Source: Heterocephalus glaber
Lineage: Eukaryota > Chordata > Mammalia > Rodentia > Bathyergidae
Assembly: GCF_000247695.1 (NCBI RefSeq)
Contig: NW_004624742.1
Location: 7,740,225-7,804,224 of the forward strand
DNA length: 64,000 nt
Reading direction: 5' to 3'
Positions 22,601 to 33,539 of this stretch are shown here, in pieces (the stretch's first letter is position 1; each line of letters starts with the position of its first letter). A model generated the notes under the pieces. That model made no database searches. It was not told the origin of the DNA and saw only the letters and a list, made by a program, of their open reading frames with translations. A program made the position numbers and the translations under genes.

Positions 22601-22603
<3 letters not shown>

Positions 22604-22868
22604 CAAACACGCACACACACCCTTTTTCTTCCCTAAAAGAGAAAACTGCCAGACAAGGAATTCCAAACTCCAGAAAAAATCTGGCTTCAGCACACACACG
22701 GAGAGCCAGGATACAAACATCCCTTCCCCTCTCCCTTTCTCTTTTCCACATAGGAACTGCTGTTACACAGGCAGATGAACATAAGCAAGAGAAACCCTCA
22801 AATGCCCGAGGCCATCAGGCTAGGCCCTAATTTACTTACTCAACAAATATTGATTGAGCTCCAAACAC

Positions 22869-22922
22869 CTTTTTTCTGGTACTGGGGATTTGAGCACACT
22901 ACCACTGAGCCGTATTTCTAGC
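22869..22922 (-). repeat. ID SINE, diverged and shortened
   Basis: TCTGGTACTGGGGATTTGAG and CTACCACTGAGC. Confidence 0.65.
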
Positions 22923-23044
22923 TCATGTCTGCTGTAAAATACGTGGAAGATGAAATGGCATACAACTTTGCACAAAGGCTTGGGCCCTTAGGGTAAAAAT
23001 CTGAACCTAGCAAGTGGGAACAGACCAGGTAGCCTGGTTAGATT

Positions 23045-23120
23045 CAGGGCAGGGGCAAGGTGAGTGAAAGTGGTAGTGTGCTTGGCTAGCACACACAAGG
23101 GACTGGGTTCAATCCTCAGC

Positions 23121-23155
<35 letters not shown>
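23045..23155 (+). repeat. ID SINE with (CA)n-expanded tail
   Basis: GTGTGCTTGGCTAGCACACA and GGGTTCAATCCTCAGCAACA, running directly into about 16 CA units in place of the A tail. Confidence 0.75.
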
Positions 23156-23158
<3 letters not shown>

Positions 23159-23502
23159 GTTACAGCAGGTGACAAGTTAATAAATTCCACACCATCAAAG
23201 TTAATTTTAAAATATAGGATTTTTATGTGCAGAGATAAGGAAGAAATGAGAAGTTATGACTAGGACCTATTCCCGAGGAAGGTGTCAGAGAAGCCCTACC
23301 AGTGAGCTTGAGAAGGGCTGGATGAAAGGACCTAGAGACCCTTGTCTCCAACTTCTAATCCTTTGCTAAGTATTTTATGTTCCAACATTGCAACACCATC
23401 TTCTGTTCCCTGAACAAACTGTGTATTTGCACCTTTGAATTCCTTTTCTCATGTCATACTGTTTCCGCTCTTCTCTTTCAGTCCACTATAAATGTTTCCT
23501 CT

Positions 23503-23697
23503 TTTTTTCTTTTTGTGATACTAGAGCTTGAAGCCAGGCCCTTTACACTGACCTTCATCCCCAGTTATTCATTCCTTATTCTGAGATAAAGTCTTGCTAA
23601 ATAGTTAAGTTGCATGAGCTGGGGTTTGAATTTGCAATCCCCCTGTGTCAGCCTTCTAGAATGCTGGAATTATAGGTATGTGCTACCGGGCCTGGCT
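23503..23697 (-). repeat. B1-ID composite SINE
   Basis: A diverged ID half (CTTCATCCCCAGTTATTC) next to a B1 half (GTCAGCCTTCTAGAATGCTG, GTGCTACCGGGCCTGGC). Confidence 0.75.
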
Positions 23698-23864
23698 TTA
23701 AATGTTACATCTTTTTAAAAGCCATTCCTTAAATCCTTTTTTTTTGTGCTCGTTTTTCAAACTCTAAGATATATTTAGAAAAAAGTTCCAGCAATTCCTA
23801 TAATATTCAGTGGCATATTCATGAACCTTTTCATTTTAAGCTCACAAATAACTTGATACGTTTT

Positions 23865-24690
23865 TATTGAGGTTAAAAAAAATCTCACAATGTAAAACAA
23901 ACCATTTTCAAATGTGCAACTCGGTGGCCTTTAGTACTGATTCAGGGTTATATAACCATCAATTTATCTAGCTCTGAAATATTTTTATTACTTCAAATGC
24001 AAACCCTGTTTTGAAAAGGGGAATTGTGACTCTTCCAACTTTATTCTTTTTTGAGATTGTTTTGGGTATTTGGGCTCCCTTGAAATACTGTATGAATTTT
24101 AGTATCGGCTGTTGAGTTATTGATAGGGATTACATATAATCTGTAGATAGCTTTGGGAAATATTAACAACTTCACAGCCTTGAGTGTGCCAATCCATGAA
24201 TATGGGATATCTTTGGATTTATGAAGGTCTTCTTCAATTTCTTTCAGTAATGTTTTGTAATTTTCAGTGTATGAGTCTTGCACTTCTCTGGTTAAATGCA
24301 TTTTAAGTATTTTATTCTTTTTGATGTTATTATTAATGTCATGTTTAGGTTATTCATTGCTAGTGTACAAAAATATGTGATTCTTTTAGTATATATTATA
24401 CCCTGCAACTTTGTTGAATTCTTTTATTAGATTAATTCATTTTTCACATATCATTTATGTGAAATTCACATTTCTCTATATCAAATCATGATCCTTAAAT
24501 TCTTGAACAGAATTTTCTTCACTCTATATAAACTTACTAACAATTTTACAGTTGCATTTCTGTTACAATTAGTGAGTAAGTTGGTTGTATCCTTGCCCAA
24601 TTCCTTGTTCATATGCCTTAGGTGTGAAGATCCTTGTTCATCCTCTTTAGACGGCCTGTACATTGGTCACTATGTATGTTGAGGGGAAGG
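23865..24690 (-). repeat. L1 fragments (ORF2 C-terminal half and older L1M 3' piece)
   Basis: At 24041-24301 the minus strand reads E-N-Y-K-T-L-L-K-E-I-E-E-D-L-H-K-S-K-D-I-P and F-P-K-A-I-Y-R-L, a clear match to the late part of L1 ORF2p. It is followed by stops. The 23865-24004 piece is an older L1 3' end. Confidence 0.85.
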
Positions 24691-24706
24691 AGCACTAGCC
24701 ATATCA

Positions 24707-24733
24707 CTACACACACACACACACACACACACG
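24707..24733 (+). repeat. (CA)n microsatellite
   Basis: About 13 CA units. Confidence 0.9.
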
Positions 24734-25154
24734 TGCAAAAAGACTTGGGCTGAAATTAGTTGCCCAGAAATTCATTTGTACAAAACCACCATACCATACA
24801 ATTATTTTGGAGAGTAACAGACAGTAGTGTTGAGTCCTGATTTCCCAATGCTTTTCTATTTTGCCTCTAAATAATTCTTTCTCTCCATATTCTTTAGGGA
24901 ATCCACAAACACTTAGGGAAGGAAGTCAAGAACTAGGAATTACTACTTATAACAAAGTAGCCAAACAAAGTAATTACTACTCAAGGGCTCTAAGGACTTT
25001 GTTACAGAGCCAGAACCATGGAAAACTGAAAACAGCTGGTATGACAGCATTAATGGGATGTGTTTTATACACATGGCAAGATATCTTTCCCTGGATATAA
25101 TATAGAACTTCAAAAACATGCAGGAGTCTCTGGAAGTTGAAAGGAATAGAAATA

Positions 25155-25380
25155 AAATAATAACTCATCTTTATTAAACCCAATATCTTAATAAGTGTTC
25201 AAAAGCACATTACATGTAATGACTCATTTTATCCACCTAACAATCCTATGATGTAGGTACTGTGATCATCCCTCAGTTTATTAGGTGAGGAAAGTGAGAG
25301 AGTAAAGTACTTGCCCAAAATCACACAGCTAATAAAGGATAGAGTTGGCCTGGCTCCAGAGCCCAGGCTTGCCTCCCTGT
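25155..25380 (+). repeat. MIR SINE
   Basis: TTACATGTAATGACTCATTT, CAATCCTATGATGTAGGTAC, CTTGCCCAAAATCACACAGC and GGCCTGGCTCCAGAGCCCAG follow MIR in order. Confidence 0.85.
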
Positions 25381-25384
25381 CTTT

Positions 25385-25560
25385 TGAGGTACTTACTGAG
25401 GTGTACTGAGGAGCTATTGTGTGCCAGGAATTTTTGGGGACACTTTATATGCGTTATCTCTGATCTTTACAACAGGATGAGTTGTGCCCTTTTCTAAATG
25501 AGGATTACTAGAGAGAATTAAAGTTATTTGCCCAATGCTATACAAGCAGCAATTGCTTGC
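25385..25560 (+). repeat. MIR SINE, second copy directly after the first
   Basis: AGCTATTGTGTGCCAGGAAT, TTTATATGCGTTATCTCTGA and TATTTGCCCAATGCTATACA. More diverged than its neighbour. Confidence 0.7.
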
Positions 25561-26660
25561 TCCATATTTATGGTGTATATTATAAAATCACGCTTGGATC
25601 TACTGATGTATGGAACCAACCTTTTAGACCCAACATCACCATCCAGGTCTTCAGGTTAAAAAAAAAAAGACTTTACTAATCTATAGGTGAATTCATATAA
25701 CTCAGTATAATGTGATCAGAGAGAAGCACATGATCATGAATGCTTTGTCATGTGCTCCAGATCTTCCTCAGATTAGAAAAGCTGATTGGTTTGTATGAAT
25801 TTCCTTTCTAAGAAATCAAAAGTTCCAAATTCAAAGATGCATTCAAAATATACCAGTCACCTTCCTTCCTGGCCTATATGTTAAAGTATAATTTTCTGCA
25901 AAACAAGAGCGTTATTTTCTTATAATAGTTCAGTTAAAACTCTGAATTATAGCCATTTGTTTTATCTTACTAGTGTGTTACAGCCCACCATAAAATTTAA
26001 CTTGCCAAGTAAATGAGAACAAGCTGGCTGTGACATCTGTCCATCCTGCTGACTGCCATAATAAAGTCTACAAGGAGTCGAGTTCTTCTGCTGGCATACA
26101 CCAATCTTGTCAAGTAGGTCACCCCACCTGGCTGAGTCTCTCCCACTAGATAGTGAGCCCCCTCAGAATTGGAGATCTCTTCTTTGTGTCTCCAGCCTTC
26201 TGGCACCACATATGACACATGGTAGACTGTTTAAAATGTTTGTGGAATGAATAAAAAAGAAACAAACCCACAGCCAGCTCTTGTATTCATATGGGTTCTA
26301 TTATGCGTTAAAGCAACATCTAGAAATAAAAATACAGACACAACATCATTTAAACACGATTGTATGCAATCTAAACCCCTGGTAGAGTGAGAGCTCCCCC
26401 GCACTACCCCCTGCCCCCAACGTGCCACTTACAAACTGAAACAGGCACAATCCTAGGATAACCAGTAGAGGGCACCACACACCAAAATGTAGTCAAGATT
26501 TGACTACAGAATTTGAGCACCAGTTCTGGTTCTTACTAGTATGTAGATTCTAAAATGGACACCCAGGAGAGAATAGCCTGCTGGTCTATGCCTCCTGTAT
26601 ATGTGCATATCTGTTTTGGTATAGTCATAAATATAGATATTCCTTGTTTTCCTCATTTCT
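25561..26660. other. Intergenic, nothing recognised
   Basis: No exon or clear repeat seen. It holds a short A run near 25,660 and a small GC-rich patch near 26,400. Confidence 0.45.
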
Positions 26661-26754
26661 TTTTTTTTTTTCTTTTTTTTGGTACCGGGGATCGAATTCG
26701 GGTCCTTGCTCTTGCGCAGCAGGCAGCGAAACCACTGAGCTAAATCCCCAGCCC
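26661..26754 (-). repeat. ID SINE with target-site duplication
   Basis: GGTACCGGGGATCGAATTCG to CACTGAGCTAAATCCCCAGC, flanked by TTGTTTTCCTCATTTC on the left and TGTTTTCCTCATTTC on the right. Confidence 0.95.
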
Positions 26755-26799
26755 TGTTTTCCTCATTTCATTAGTGGGTTTTTGTTGTTGTTGCCGGTT

Positions 26800-26992
26800 G
26801 GTTGGTGTTTATTCGTTGCAGTATGATGAGGATGGAGCCTAGGGATACTCTGCCACAAAGCCACATCTTCACCCCTTTTTAGTTTTTGAAACAGCGTTTT
26901 GCTAAATTACCTAGGGTGGCCTTGAATTTGTAATCTTCTTGCCTCAGCCTCCCAAGTAGCTTGTTTTACAGGCAAGCACCACTACACCCAGA
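26800..26992 (-). repeat. B1-ID composite SINE
   Basis: A diverged ID half, then GAAACAGCGTTTTGCTAAAT and TTGCCTCAGCCTCCCAAGTA of B1. Confidence 0.75.
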
Positions 26993-26999
26993 TAGGTTG

Positions 27000-28085
27000 C
27001 AGTTTTACAGATGACTTTGAAACCATGAAACAATGAAAAATGCTTCTTAGAATGGTAAATTGGAAAAGCAAGATACAAAATTGCATATGAAATCTGATAA
27101 CTGCTATGTTAATAAATTTTTTGAATGGTAAAGCACAAAAATCAAATAGAAAAAATATTCCAAAGGATGAAGTGATTCTTTTTGTAACAACATTGATATG
27201 CATATGCATGCATATTTATTCTTGTACCTTCTCCAAATTTCATGAGCACTTTGATAATAGCAAACAAGTATTTCACATAAAATAAGATGCAATACTTATT
27301 AACAAAGAGTGTTTATAAAAAGTTTTCTTTAGTCAAATACTTTATTTCCTTTTCTGGAGATATAGTTAATGGTAGAGGTGAAAGGGGGTGAGTGCTATGG
27401 GCCACTTAGGACAGTAGCTCTGGAATCATTTAGGACACCTTTATTAAGTGTCAATTCTCAAGCCTCACTTCAGGGATTCTAATTTGATGATAAACCTAAA
27501 ACTGTCACCAATGTTTAGTTCTTTTCAAGACATTTACAGGAAAGATGCTATTTGAAATAAGTTGTTTCATGTTTCAGTAACTTGCACTTAAGTAAATGTA
27601 AGGTCTGGAAAAAAGAACTTTAGAGATTGAATAACCACACATGAACTGACTGATCTATGTTGGAAAAAGGCGTAACAACTGCACTGAGTCAGGGCTGGTA
27701 TGGACATGTGTACGTCTCACAGCTCTAAAAGCTGGCCTGGCTCCAAGAGTGCTTCTAACTACTCTGCAAGCCTTGGAAGATAATTAGCTAATGACACTAC
27801 AGTGCTTTTAAACTTGAAACATCAGGTATAAATGCTACACACATGAAGCACACAGAGGTCTTCCCCTGATTGCCAATACTTCTCAACCAGAGAAAATTTG
27901 ATGCATCTTTTGGACAATTTCTCTTTTGTAACTAAAATCTTCCTAATCTTTAAACTGAGAGAAATAAAAGCAATTATTTTTAAATGACTTTTCAATAAAT
28001 CAAAAACCTACTAAGATGACCCTTTGCACTGTCTCAGAAGTGAGGCTCCTACCTCAACAAAACACCACAATGTGGTGTTTTGTTT
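27000..28085. other. Intergenic, nothing recognised
   Basis: AT-rich unique sequence. Confidence 0.45.
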
Positions 28086-28087
28086 TG

Positions 28088-28170
28088 GGTTTTTTTGGTA
28101 CCAGGGATCAAACTCAGGACCTTGCTCTTGCAAGGCAGTCACGTTGCCACTAAGCTAAATCCCAGGCCCA
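28088..28170 (-). repeat. ID SINE
   Basis: GGTACCAGGGATCAAACTCA, CTCTTGCAAGGCAG and CACTAAGCTAAATCCCAGGC. Confidence 0.9.
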
Positions 28171-28324
28171 GTACTGTGGTTTTTGTATGGACAAAGTTTA
28201 GGCAATTGGCTGCTTCGTGTGGAATGGAAGGTAGGTATTACACAGAAGAAGGTCATAGTAGGTGGCCCCATAGGAAGCCTGGAACACCCTACACATCATC
28301 TTTTGGGTGTTTTGTTGTATGTTT

Positions 28325-28420
28325 GGTTTTTGGTTTGAGATGAGGATCTTGTTATGTTGCCCAGGCCAGTTTCCAATTCACAGGCTCAAGACATTTTCCT
28401 GCCTCAGCCTCCAGAGTTTT
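28325..28420 (-). repeat. B1 SINE, partial
   Basis: GAGATGAGGATCTTGTTATG, TTGCCCAGGCCAGTTTCCAA and CCTGCCTCAGCCTCCAGAG. Confidence 0.7.
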
Positions 28421-28758
28421 AACACAAGATTCTGTGTGCTAGGTAATAAATCACATAGTAGAAAAGAACCTCCAATGAAAAGCAGCAGCCTTTTCTCCCA
28501 CCTATGCCGCTCCAACTGGGTCAGGAAAACCCTATTTCATCAGGTATAAGACCACCTGGGGTTTACTTCCACTGCACTCTGTCTCTCTTCTTGGTTTAGC
28601 AACTTAGTCAATAGCAATTGATTTCACCATATGAAAATAAGCATATATCATAGACTACCTTCCTCCTCCCAATCTTTAATAGCAATAATTGCATTTTATT
28701 TCCTCTATTGGAGCTAAACATATTTTTTTAAATAAGTACTAAAATTTATTTTCATTCC

Positions 28759-28913
28759 TTTTTTTTTTTTTTTGAGACTCGGTCTCGCTATATAGTTCAG
28801 GCTAGCCTTGAATTCACTAATATAGCCCAAGCTGCCCTTGAACTTGGAGTGATCCTCCTGCCTCAGCCTCCCAAGTACTGGGATTACAAGTATGCACCAC
28901 CACCCCGGCTTTA
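28759..28913 (-). repeat. B1 SINE with internal duplication
   Basis: GAGACTCGGTCTCGCTATAT, a duplicated AGGCTAGCCTTGAATTC / AGCTGCCCTTGAACTTG block, then GCCTCAGCCTCCCAAGTACT. Confidence 0.9.
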
Positions 28914-29032
28914 TTTCTTTTTAATACAGTACCTATAGATTTCCTGTCAGCTACACTCTGCCGCTAACAAAATTGTTGATATTTACATTGTCTTCTGCAA
29001 TCATTTTAAAAATTCCCTACTTTATAGGTTGG

Positions 29033-29412
29033 TGTTATGGTTTGGGTCTAGATGTCCCCCCAAACCCTCATGTGGTTATAGGCTTACTCTAGAGTGTGTG
29101 AAGCTGGAATTGATTCATGATCCAATGTTAGGCTCAAGGGCACTAGGATTAAGGGTGTGAGTGCTTCCCGCCCTAAGTAGTCTGAATAAGATAAAAGGGC
29201 CAGGGAGGAGCTATTAACTTCTCTTGTTACCTTTGCTGCCTGGTGTGTGCCATGTTGTTTCTGCTCTGCCATGTGTATTTGTTGTCTCTGCCTTGGAGTT
29301 GGCCGATTATGAACTGAAACCTCTACCAACTGTAAGCCAAATAAACCCCTTCCCCTTTAACTTTGGGTGTCTGGTATTTTTTCTCAGCAATGAGAGAAAA
29401 GTAACTAACACA
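29033..29412 (+). repeat. Solo LTR (MaLR/ERVL type)
   Basis: TGTTATGGTTTGGGTCTAGA at the start and AGTAACTAACACA at the end, with a 5-bp near-match duplication (GTTGG / GTAGG). It has a CCAAATAAACCCCTTCCCC polyadenylation region. It is the same subfamily as the reverse copy at 51827-52217. Confidence 0.85.
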
Positions 29413-29923
29413 GTAGGCTTTAAAAATTAAAAACCTATATACTTCCGAGAGAGAGTATAGCCCATCAGTTGCTCGTATTCATGTCTGCTTGGGATTTGTT
29501 CATGTATGGTTTATTGCTCAGAATTTTTTTCTCTCAAGTTTTTAATTGTCATTTTATCTTGTGCATTCTAGCCTGAGGCATTTTCTGCTGGTTTTATCTT
29601 ACCAGGAAAAAGAACACAGAAAATTTGTTACATGCCTAAGGCATGAGAATATTAGACTCCTTTCTGACTGTTTTAACCATTAATTTCCCTTTTTGCTTTT
29701 TTCTAGAAATTTATTGAAATCTCCAGTCTGTTGGTTTCTACTTCTCCCCAACATACACTATTGTTGTTGTTTCTGCACTGCCTGCTCTTATCTCAGTGGA
29801 GGTTTGAGGAGAGGCATTTGCTTACAGGTTTCTTCTCTCTACAAATAAAGGCTTACTTCACCTTCTGTAGTTTCATCAAAGGTGCTTCAAGCAAGTGTAT
29901 CAGTAGCTCAGATCTCATTTAGA
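29413..29923. other. Intergenic, nothing recognised
   Basis: No exon or repeat identified. Confidence 0.45.
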
Positions 29924-30040
29924 CTATGGAGGTACCCACCTGTAATTCCAGCTACTCAGGAGGCTGAGCAGGAGGATAGCTATAGCCTAGGAGTTCAAAG
30001 GCAGCCTAGGCAACACAGTGAAACTCTAACTCAACACATC

Positions 30041-30091
<51 letters not shown>
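29924..30091 (+). repeat. B1 SINE ending in an (ATG)n microsatellite
   Basis: CACCTGTAATTCCAGCTACT and CAGCCTAGGCAACACAGTGA, then about 17 ATG units from 30,039 on in place of the tail. Confidence 0.85.
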
Positions 30092-30224
30092 CAGATGCAG
30101 CACAGAGTCTTACTCTGGATTATATCTAGTTTTTAAAGAGAAAGTAATAGTTGGACTGGGATTACAGATGTGTTCTGCCATGCCTAGATTAATTTAATTT
30201 TTAAAACTCAAAGTACTGAGTAAG

Positions 30225-30408
30225 AAGTCCTTTTCCATGTCTCACATTGGCCTCTACAACTACTCATTGTTCCCCTAGGGCAGCTCTACAAGGAACCACT
30301 AGAGGATAAAACCAAAGAACCTACCAACAAAGACCTTTTTAACCTATAAAACCCATGGCACTCGTGAATTGCAACCATCTCTCTGAATCACATATTGAAA
30401 ATATGTCC
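30225..30408 (+). repeat. Unassigned 185-bp repeat, copy A
   Basis: It aligns along its full length with 32211-32395. Shared pieces include CCCCTAGGGCAGCTCTACAA, TAGAGGATAAAACCAAAG and AACCCATGGC. Outside these bounds the two loci do not align. Not recognised as a known family. Confidence 0.8.
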
Positions 30409-30606
30409 CAGCTCTGTGATGCATGAGAGCTCACCTCTGCACACTTCTGAGTTGCTAATTTATCTGCAAATGAGGACAACTGTAACTCAGCAAAATTTTT
30501 TATATATGAGAGACAACCCTCATCTCCCTTAGCAACTTCTCTCCATCCTCTACAATCTTATAAACTGTACTTTGAGTTAATTATTTGATACTAGGATCTT
30601 CTAATG

Positions 30607-30608
<2 letters not shown>

Positions 30609-30642
<34 letters not shown>

Positions 30643-30693
30643 GGACTTTGCGCTTACGCAGGCGGTGGAACCACTGAGCTAAATCCCCAGCCC
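30609..30693 (-). repeat. ID SINE remnant fused to a (TC)n tract
   Basis: About 15 TC units, then GGGACTTTGCGCTTACGCAG and CACTGAGCTAAATCCCCAGC. The 3' third of the ID is gone, apparently replaced by the tract. Confidence 0.8.
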
Positions 30694-30743
30694 GAAAAAA
30701 ATCTCTCTTGTTGCTCAAATGAAATGTTCAAAAATCTCCAAAT

Positions 30744-30825
30744 GGGGCTGGGAGTGTAGTCCAGTGGTAGAGAGCATGCTCAGCACGCACAAGACCTTAG
30801 CTTCAATCCCAGAACTTACTCCCCA
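30744..30825 (+). repeat. ID SINE, older type
   Basis: GGGGCTGGGAGTGTAGTCCA, TGGTAGAGAGCATGCTCAGC and CTTCAATCCCAGAAC. Confidence 0.8.
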
Positions 30826-30870
30826 AAAGAAAAATACAAAATGGGGGGGAGCAAAAGTAATCAGAATATT

Positions 30871-30960
30871 GGGCCGGGGATTTAGCTCAGTGGTTCTGGT
30901 ACCTGCCTCGCAAGCACAAGGTCCCAAGTTCAATCCCTGGTACCAAAAAAAAAAAAAAAA
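30871..30960 (+). repeat. Young ID SINE with a 17-bp perfect target-site duplication
   Basis: GGGCCGGGGATTTAGCTCAG, CTGCCTCGCAAGCACAAGGT, TTCAATCCCTGGTACC and an A19 tail. AAAGTAATCAGAATATT occurs on both sides (30854-30870 and 30961-30977). The Pol III A box (TAGCTCAGTGG) is intact. Confidence 0.97.
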
Positions 30961-31285
30961 AAAGTAATCAGAATATTTTATATGCATGTGTGAAACTGCC
31001 AAAGTGAAACTCATTAATCTGGATAACCAATATGCACTAATAAAAAAGTGTGAAGAAAATCTCAAATAGTTTGCCCTCAAAACCAATGAATATCTAAATA
31101 AGAATGATAAAACATCCAAAGAAAAGCTATTTAAAGAATATGTGGTTAAGAAGAAATAGCTGGCTATTATAGAACTATTAATAGCATGAAAGCTTGGTGT
31201 TAGAAAAATATGATGGTCAAGTTGGGAAAGCAGAATATAGATCAGGTAACAAATGAACTTAGTGTGCAACAATTTTGTTACATCA

Positions 31286-31395
31286 CTGTTATTTCATTAT
31301 ATAATATAATTATATATTAAAACAATAAAATAATTATATTAATATAAAATATAATTTATAATAAATTAATCGTATCAATATATAATAATATAATG
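31286..31395. repeat. AT-rich low-complexity tract
   Basis: Almost pure A/T with TATAAT-type repeats. Confidence 0.85.
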
Positions 31396-31489
31396 TTGTA
31401 TAATGTGACAGCATTATATTTGTTGTCCAAATTTAATGCATCTCATAGCCACCAAAGAAAACTGACAAAGTGGATGAGGAGTAGGTGGG

Positions 31490-31690
31490 AGCTGAAGTAC
31501 ATAATCATCCAGCATTTGGGTCCTAGCTCTGCTGGAGTAAATTTCAACAAGTTTCACTCTGAGGTAGTTTATGTATTTATAAAGAGAAGTAGCAATGGTG
31601 TCCCACAGCTCATGACTGTGAGGATTCAATGAAATAATCCATTTAGCACATTGTCTGATAAATAGTAAGCACTTAATAAACATTCTTATC
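31490..31690 (-). repeat. MIR SINE
   Basis: TTTGGGTCCTAGCTCTGCTG, GTGAGGATTCAATGAAATAA and AATAGTAAGCACTTAATAAA. Confidence 0.7.
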
Positions 31691-31833
31691 ATCATCATTA
31701 TTCTGGCTTTTGACAATCCACTTTTCCTTTCTCCTTTTAGGAGTCTCATTATCAGTGTTACAAGGGGTCTAATATGTGTGCATGTGTATGTGCATGCACA
31801 AGTGAGTGTGTTGTTTCTGAAAGAACTGTGCAG

Positions 31834-32016
31834 AAGGTATGGTGGTGCACACCTGTAATGCTAGCTGCTCCAGAGGCTGAGGCAGGAGGATTGAAAGTGT
31901 AAGGCCAGACTATCCAATTTAGCAAGACCCTTTTCTGTCTCAAAATAAAATTTAAAAAGGGGTAGGGATATAGGTCAGTGATAGATTGTCCCTGAACTTG
32001 ACCCCCAGTACTGTGA
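31834..32016 (+). repeat. B1-ID composite SINE
   Basis: GTATGGTGGTGCACACCTGT and CCAGAGGCTGAGGCAGGAGG, then GGGGTAGGGATATAGGTCAG and TTGACCCCCAGTACTG. Confidence 0.9.
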
Positions 32017-32063
32017 CAAAACAAAGAACTGTATTTTCACTCGGAACAGACTTTTGTAGATTG

Positions 32064-32066
<3 letters not shown>

Positions 32067-32097
<31 letters not shown>
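32067..32097 (+). repeat. (AT)n microsatellite
   Basis: About 15 AT units. Confidence 0.95.
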
Positions 32098-32100
<3 letters not shown>

Positions 32101-32113
32101 AAAAGTCCTTTTC

Positions 32114-32208
32114 AGGACTGGGGATTTAGCTCAGTGGTTCCACTGCCTGCCTCGCAAGTGCAAGATCCCGAGTTTGATCCCTGGTACCAAAAAAAAAAAA
32201 AAAAAGAA
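32114..32208 (+). repeat. ID SINE inserted at the edge of repeat copy B
   Basis: GACTGGGGATTTAGCTCAGT, CTGCCTCGCAAGTGCAAGAT and GATCCCTGGTACC plus an A tail. Flanks are AAAAAGTCCTTTTC and GAAGAGTCCTTTTC. Confidence 0.93.
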
Positions 32209-32210
32209 GA

Positions 32211-32395
32211 AGAGTCCTTTTCTATATCCCACAATGGCTTCTATAACTATTCATTATTCCCCTAGGGCAGCTCTACAAGGAAACTCTAGAGGATAAAACC
32301 AAAGAGCCTACCAACAAAAACTTATTTAACCTACAAAACCCATGGCTCTCGTGTATTGCAACCATTTCTCTGAATGCTATGTGGAAAATATGTCC
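32211..32395 (+). repeat. Unassigned 185-bp repeat, copy B
   Basis: Partner of 30225-30408 in the same orientation; roughly nine bases in ten agree by eye. Confidence 0.8.
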
Positions 32396-32636
32396 TGAAT
32401 ATATTCCTTTTCCTCTACATTTCCCAATTAAGTCACATTTTAAAAGATTTAAGATGGCATTTAAATTTCAGTCATTGCATGAAGACACATAAATACAGCA
32501 AAGTCTGTTATCCAAGACAATAAAGAGTGTCTTTTGACTAATTCAATAATCTAATTCATATATACTTGACAATTTTCATAAAATTAAAATTTTATATGCA
32601 TTCATCACTAAAACTAGACTGACCACTATTTAATCC

Positions 32637-32665
32637 CTCTCTCTCTCTCTCTTTCTCTCTCTCTC
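32637..32665 (+). repeat. (CT)n microsatellite
   Basis: CT run with one TTT interruption. Confidence 0.9.
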
Positions 32666-32727
32666 CAAAAATAATCATGGAGTTTATTAAAATTAAAAAC
32701 TTTACCTATTTGGAAAAAAATAAAAAG

Positions 32728-32860
32728 GGTGGCACTGATCTGTGACCCCAGCATTCTGGGAGGCTGAGACAAGAAGATTGTTGTGAGTTCAAGGCCACCC
32801 TGGGCTGAATAATGACTTCAAGGACAGCCTGAATTACACAGCAAGACCCTGTCTGAAAAA
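32728..32860 (+). repeat. B1 SINE with internal duplication
   Basis: CCCCAGCATTCTGGGAGGCT, GTTCAAGGCCACCCTGGGCT and ACACAGCAAGACCCTGTCTG. Confidence 0.9.
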
Positions 32861-32884
32861 TCAAAAACAAAACAAAAAAGCCCA

Positions 32885-33382
32885 ACCATATATTGGAAGA
32901 AAATATGTGTGATGCATACTCCTAACAAATGACTTGCATCTAAAATATAAAGAACTCTTCCCAAAAGAGTTAAAGACATTATATTTCAGTGACACATGCA
33001 TACTCATGTTTATAGCAGCACAGCTCATAATAGCTAAATCTGGAAAGTGGCCATATCCACAGATGAATGGATAAAGAAAATGTTGTATTTCTACAGAATG
33101 GAATACTACTCTACCATAAAGAAAGATAAACTTGTGCCATTTGTAGGAAAATGGATGCAATTTAAGATCATTATGTCAAGTGAAATAAATCAGATGCCCC
33201 TTACATCAGAGGCACCATTTAGCTTGCACACAAGCTTAAATATCACATGGCTTCTTTTATATGAGAAACTTAAAGTATAAATAAATTATACTTAAAGTAA
33301 AAATAAATTAAAGATCAAAATAAAGATCTTACCAACTCCCCATGATGAATGTAATCATTATGCACTACAAACATGTATTGAA
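32885..33382 (+). repeat. L1 3' fragment
   Basis: TATAGCAGCACAGCTCATAA, AATGGAATACTACTCTACCA and CAAGTGAAATAAATCAGATG match the end of L1 ORF2 and its 3' region. Confidence 0.85.
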
Positions 33383-33480
33383 GGGCCAGGGATTTTGCCC
33401 AGTGGCACTGCGCCTGCCTCCCAAGCACAAGGTCCTGAGTTTGATCCCCGGCACCCAAAAACAACAATAAAAAACACACA
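33383..33480 (+). repeat. ID SINE inserted in the L1
   Basis: GGGCCAGGGATTTTGCCCAG and GAGTTTGATCCCCGGCACCC, flanked by ATGTATTGAA / ATGTACTGAA. The A box is mutated. Confidence 0.9.
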
Positions 33481-33539
33481 CCCAAAAAAATGTACTGAAA
33501 AAATTAAAAGGAATTTAAAAAATAATAAATCATAAAAAA

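Noticed and set aside
30715..31272. 185-codon minus-strand open frame
   Set aside because: It spans an ID SINE and its poly-T/A tail plus unique AT-rich DNA. The part L-N-L-G-P-C-A-C-E-A-G is the recurrent translation of reverse ID elements.
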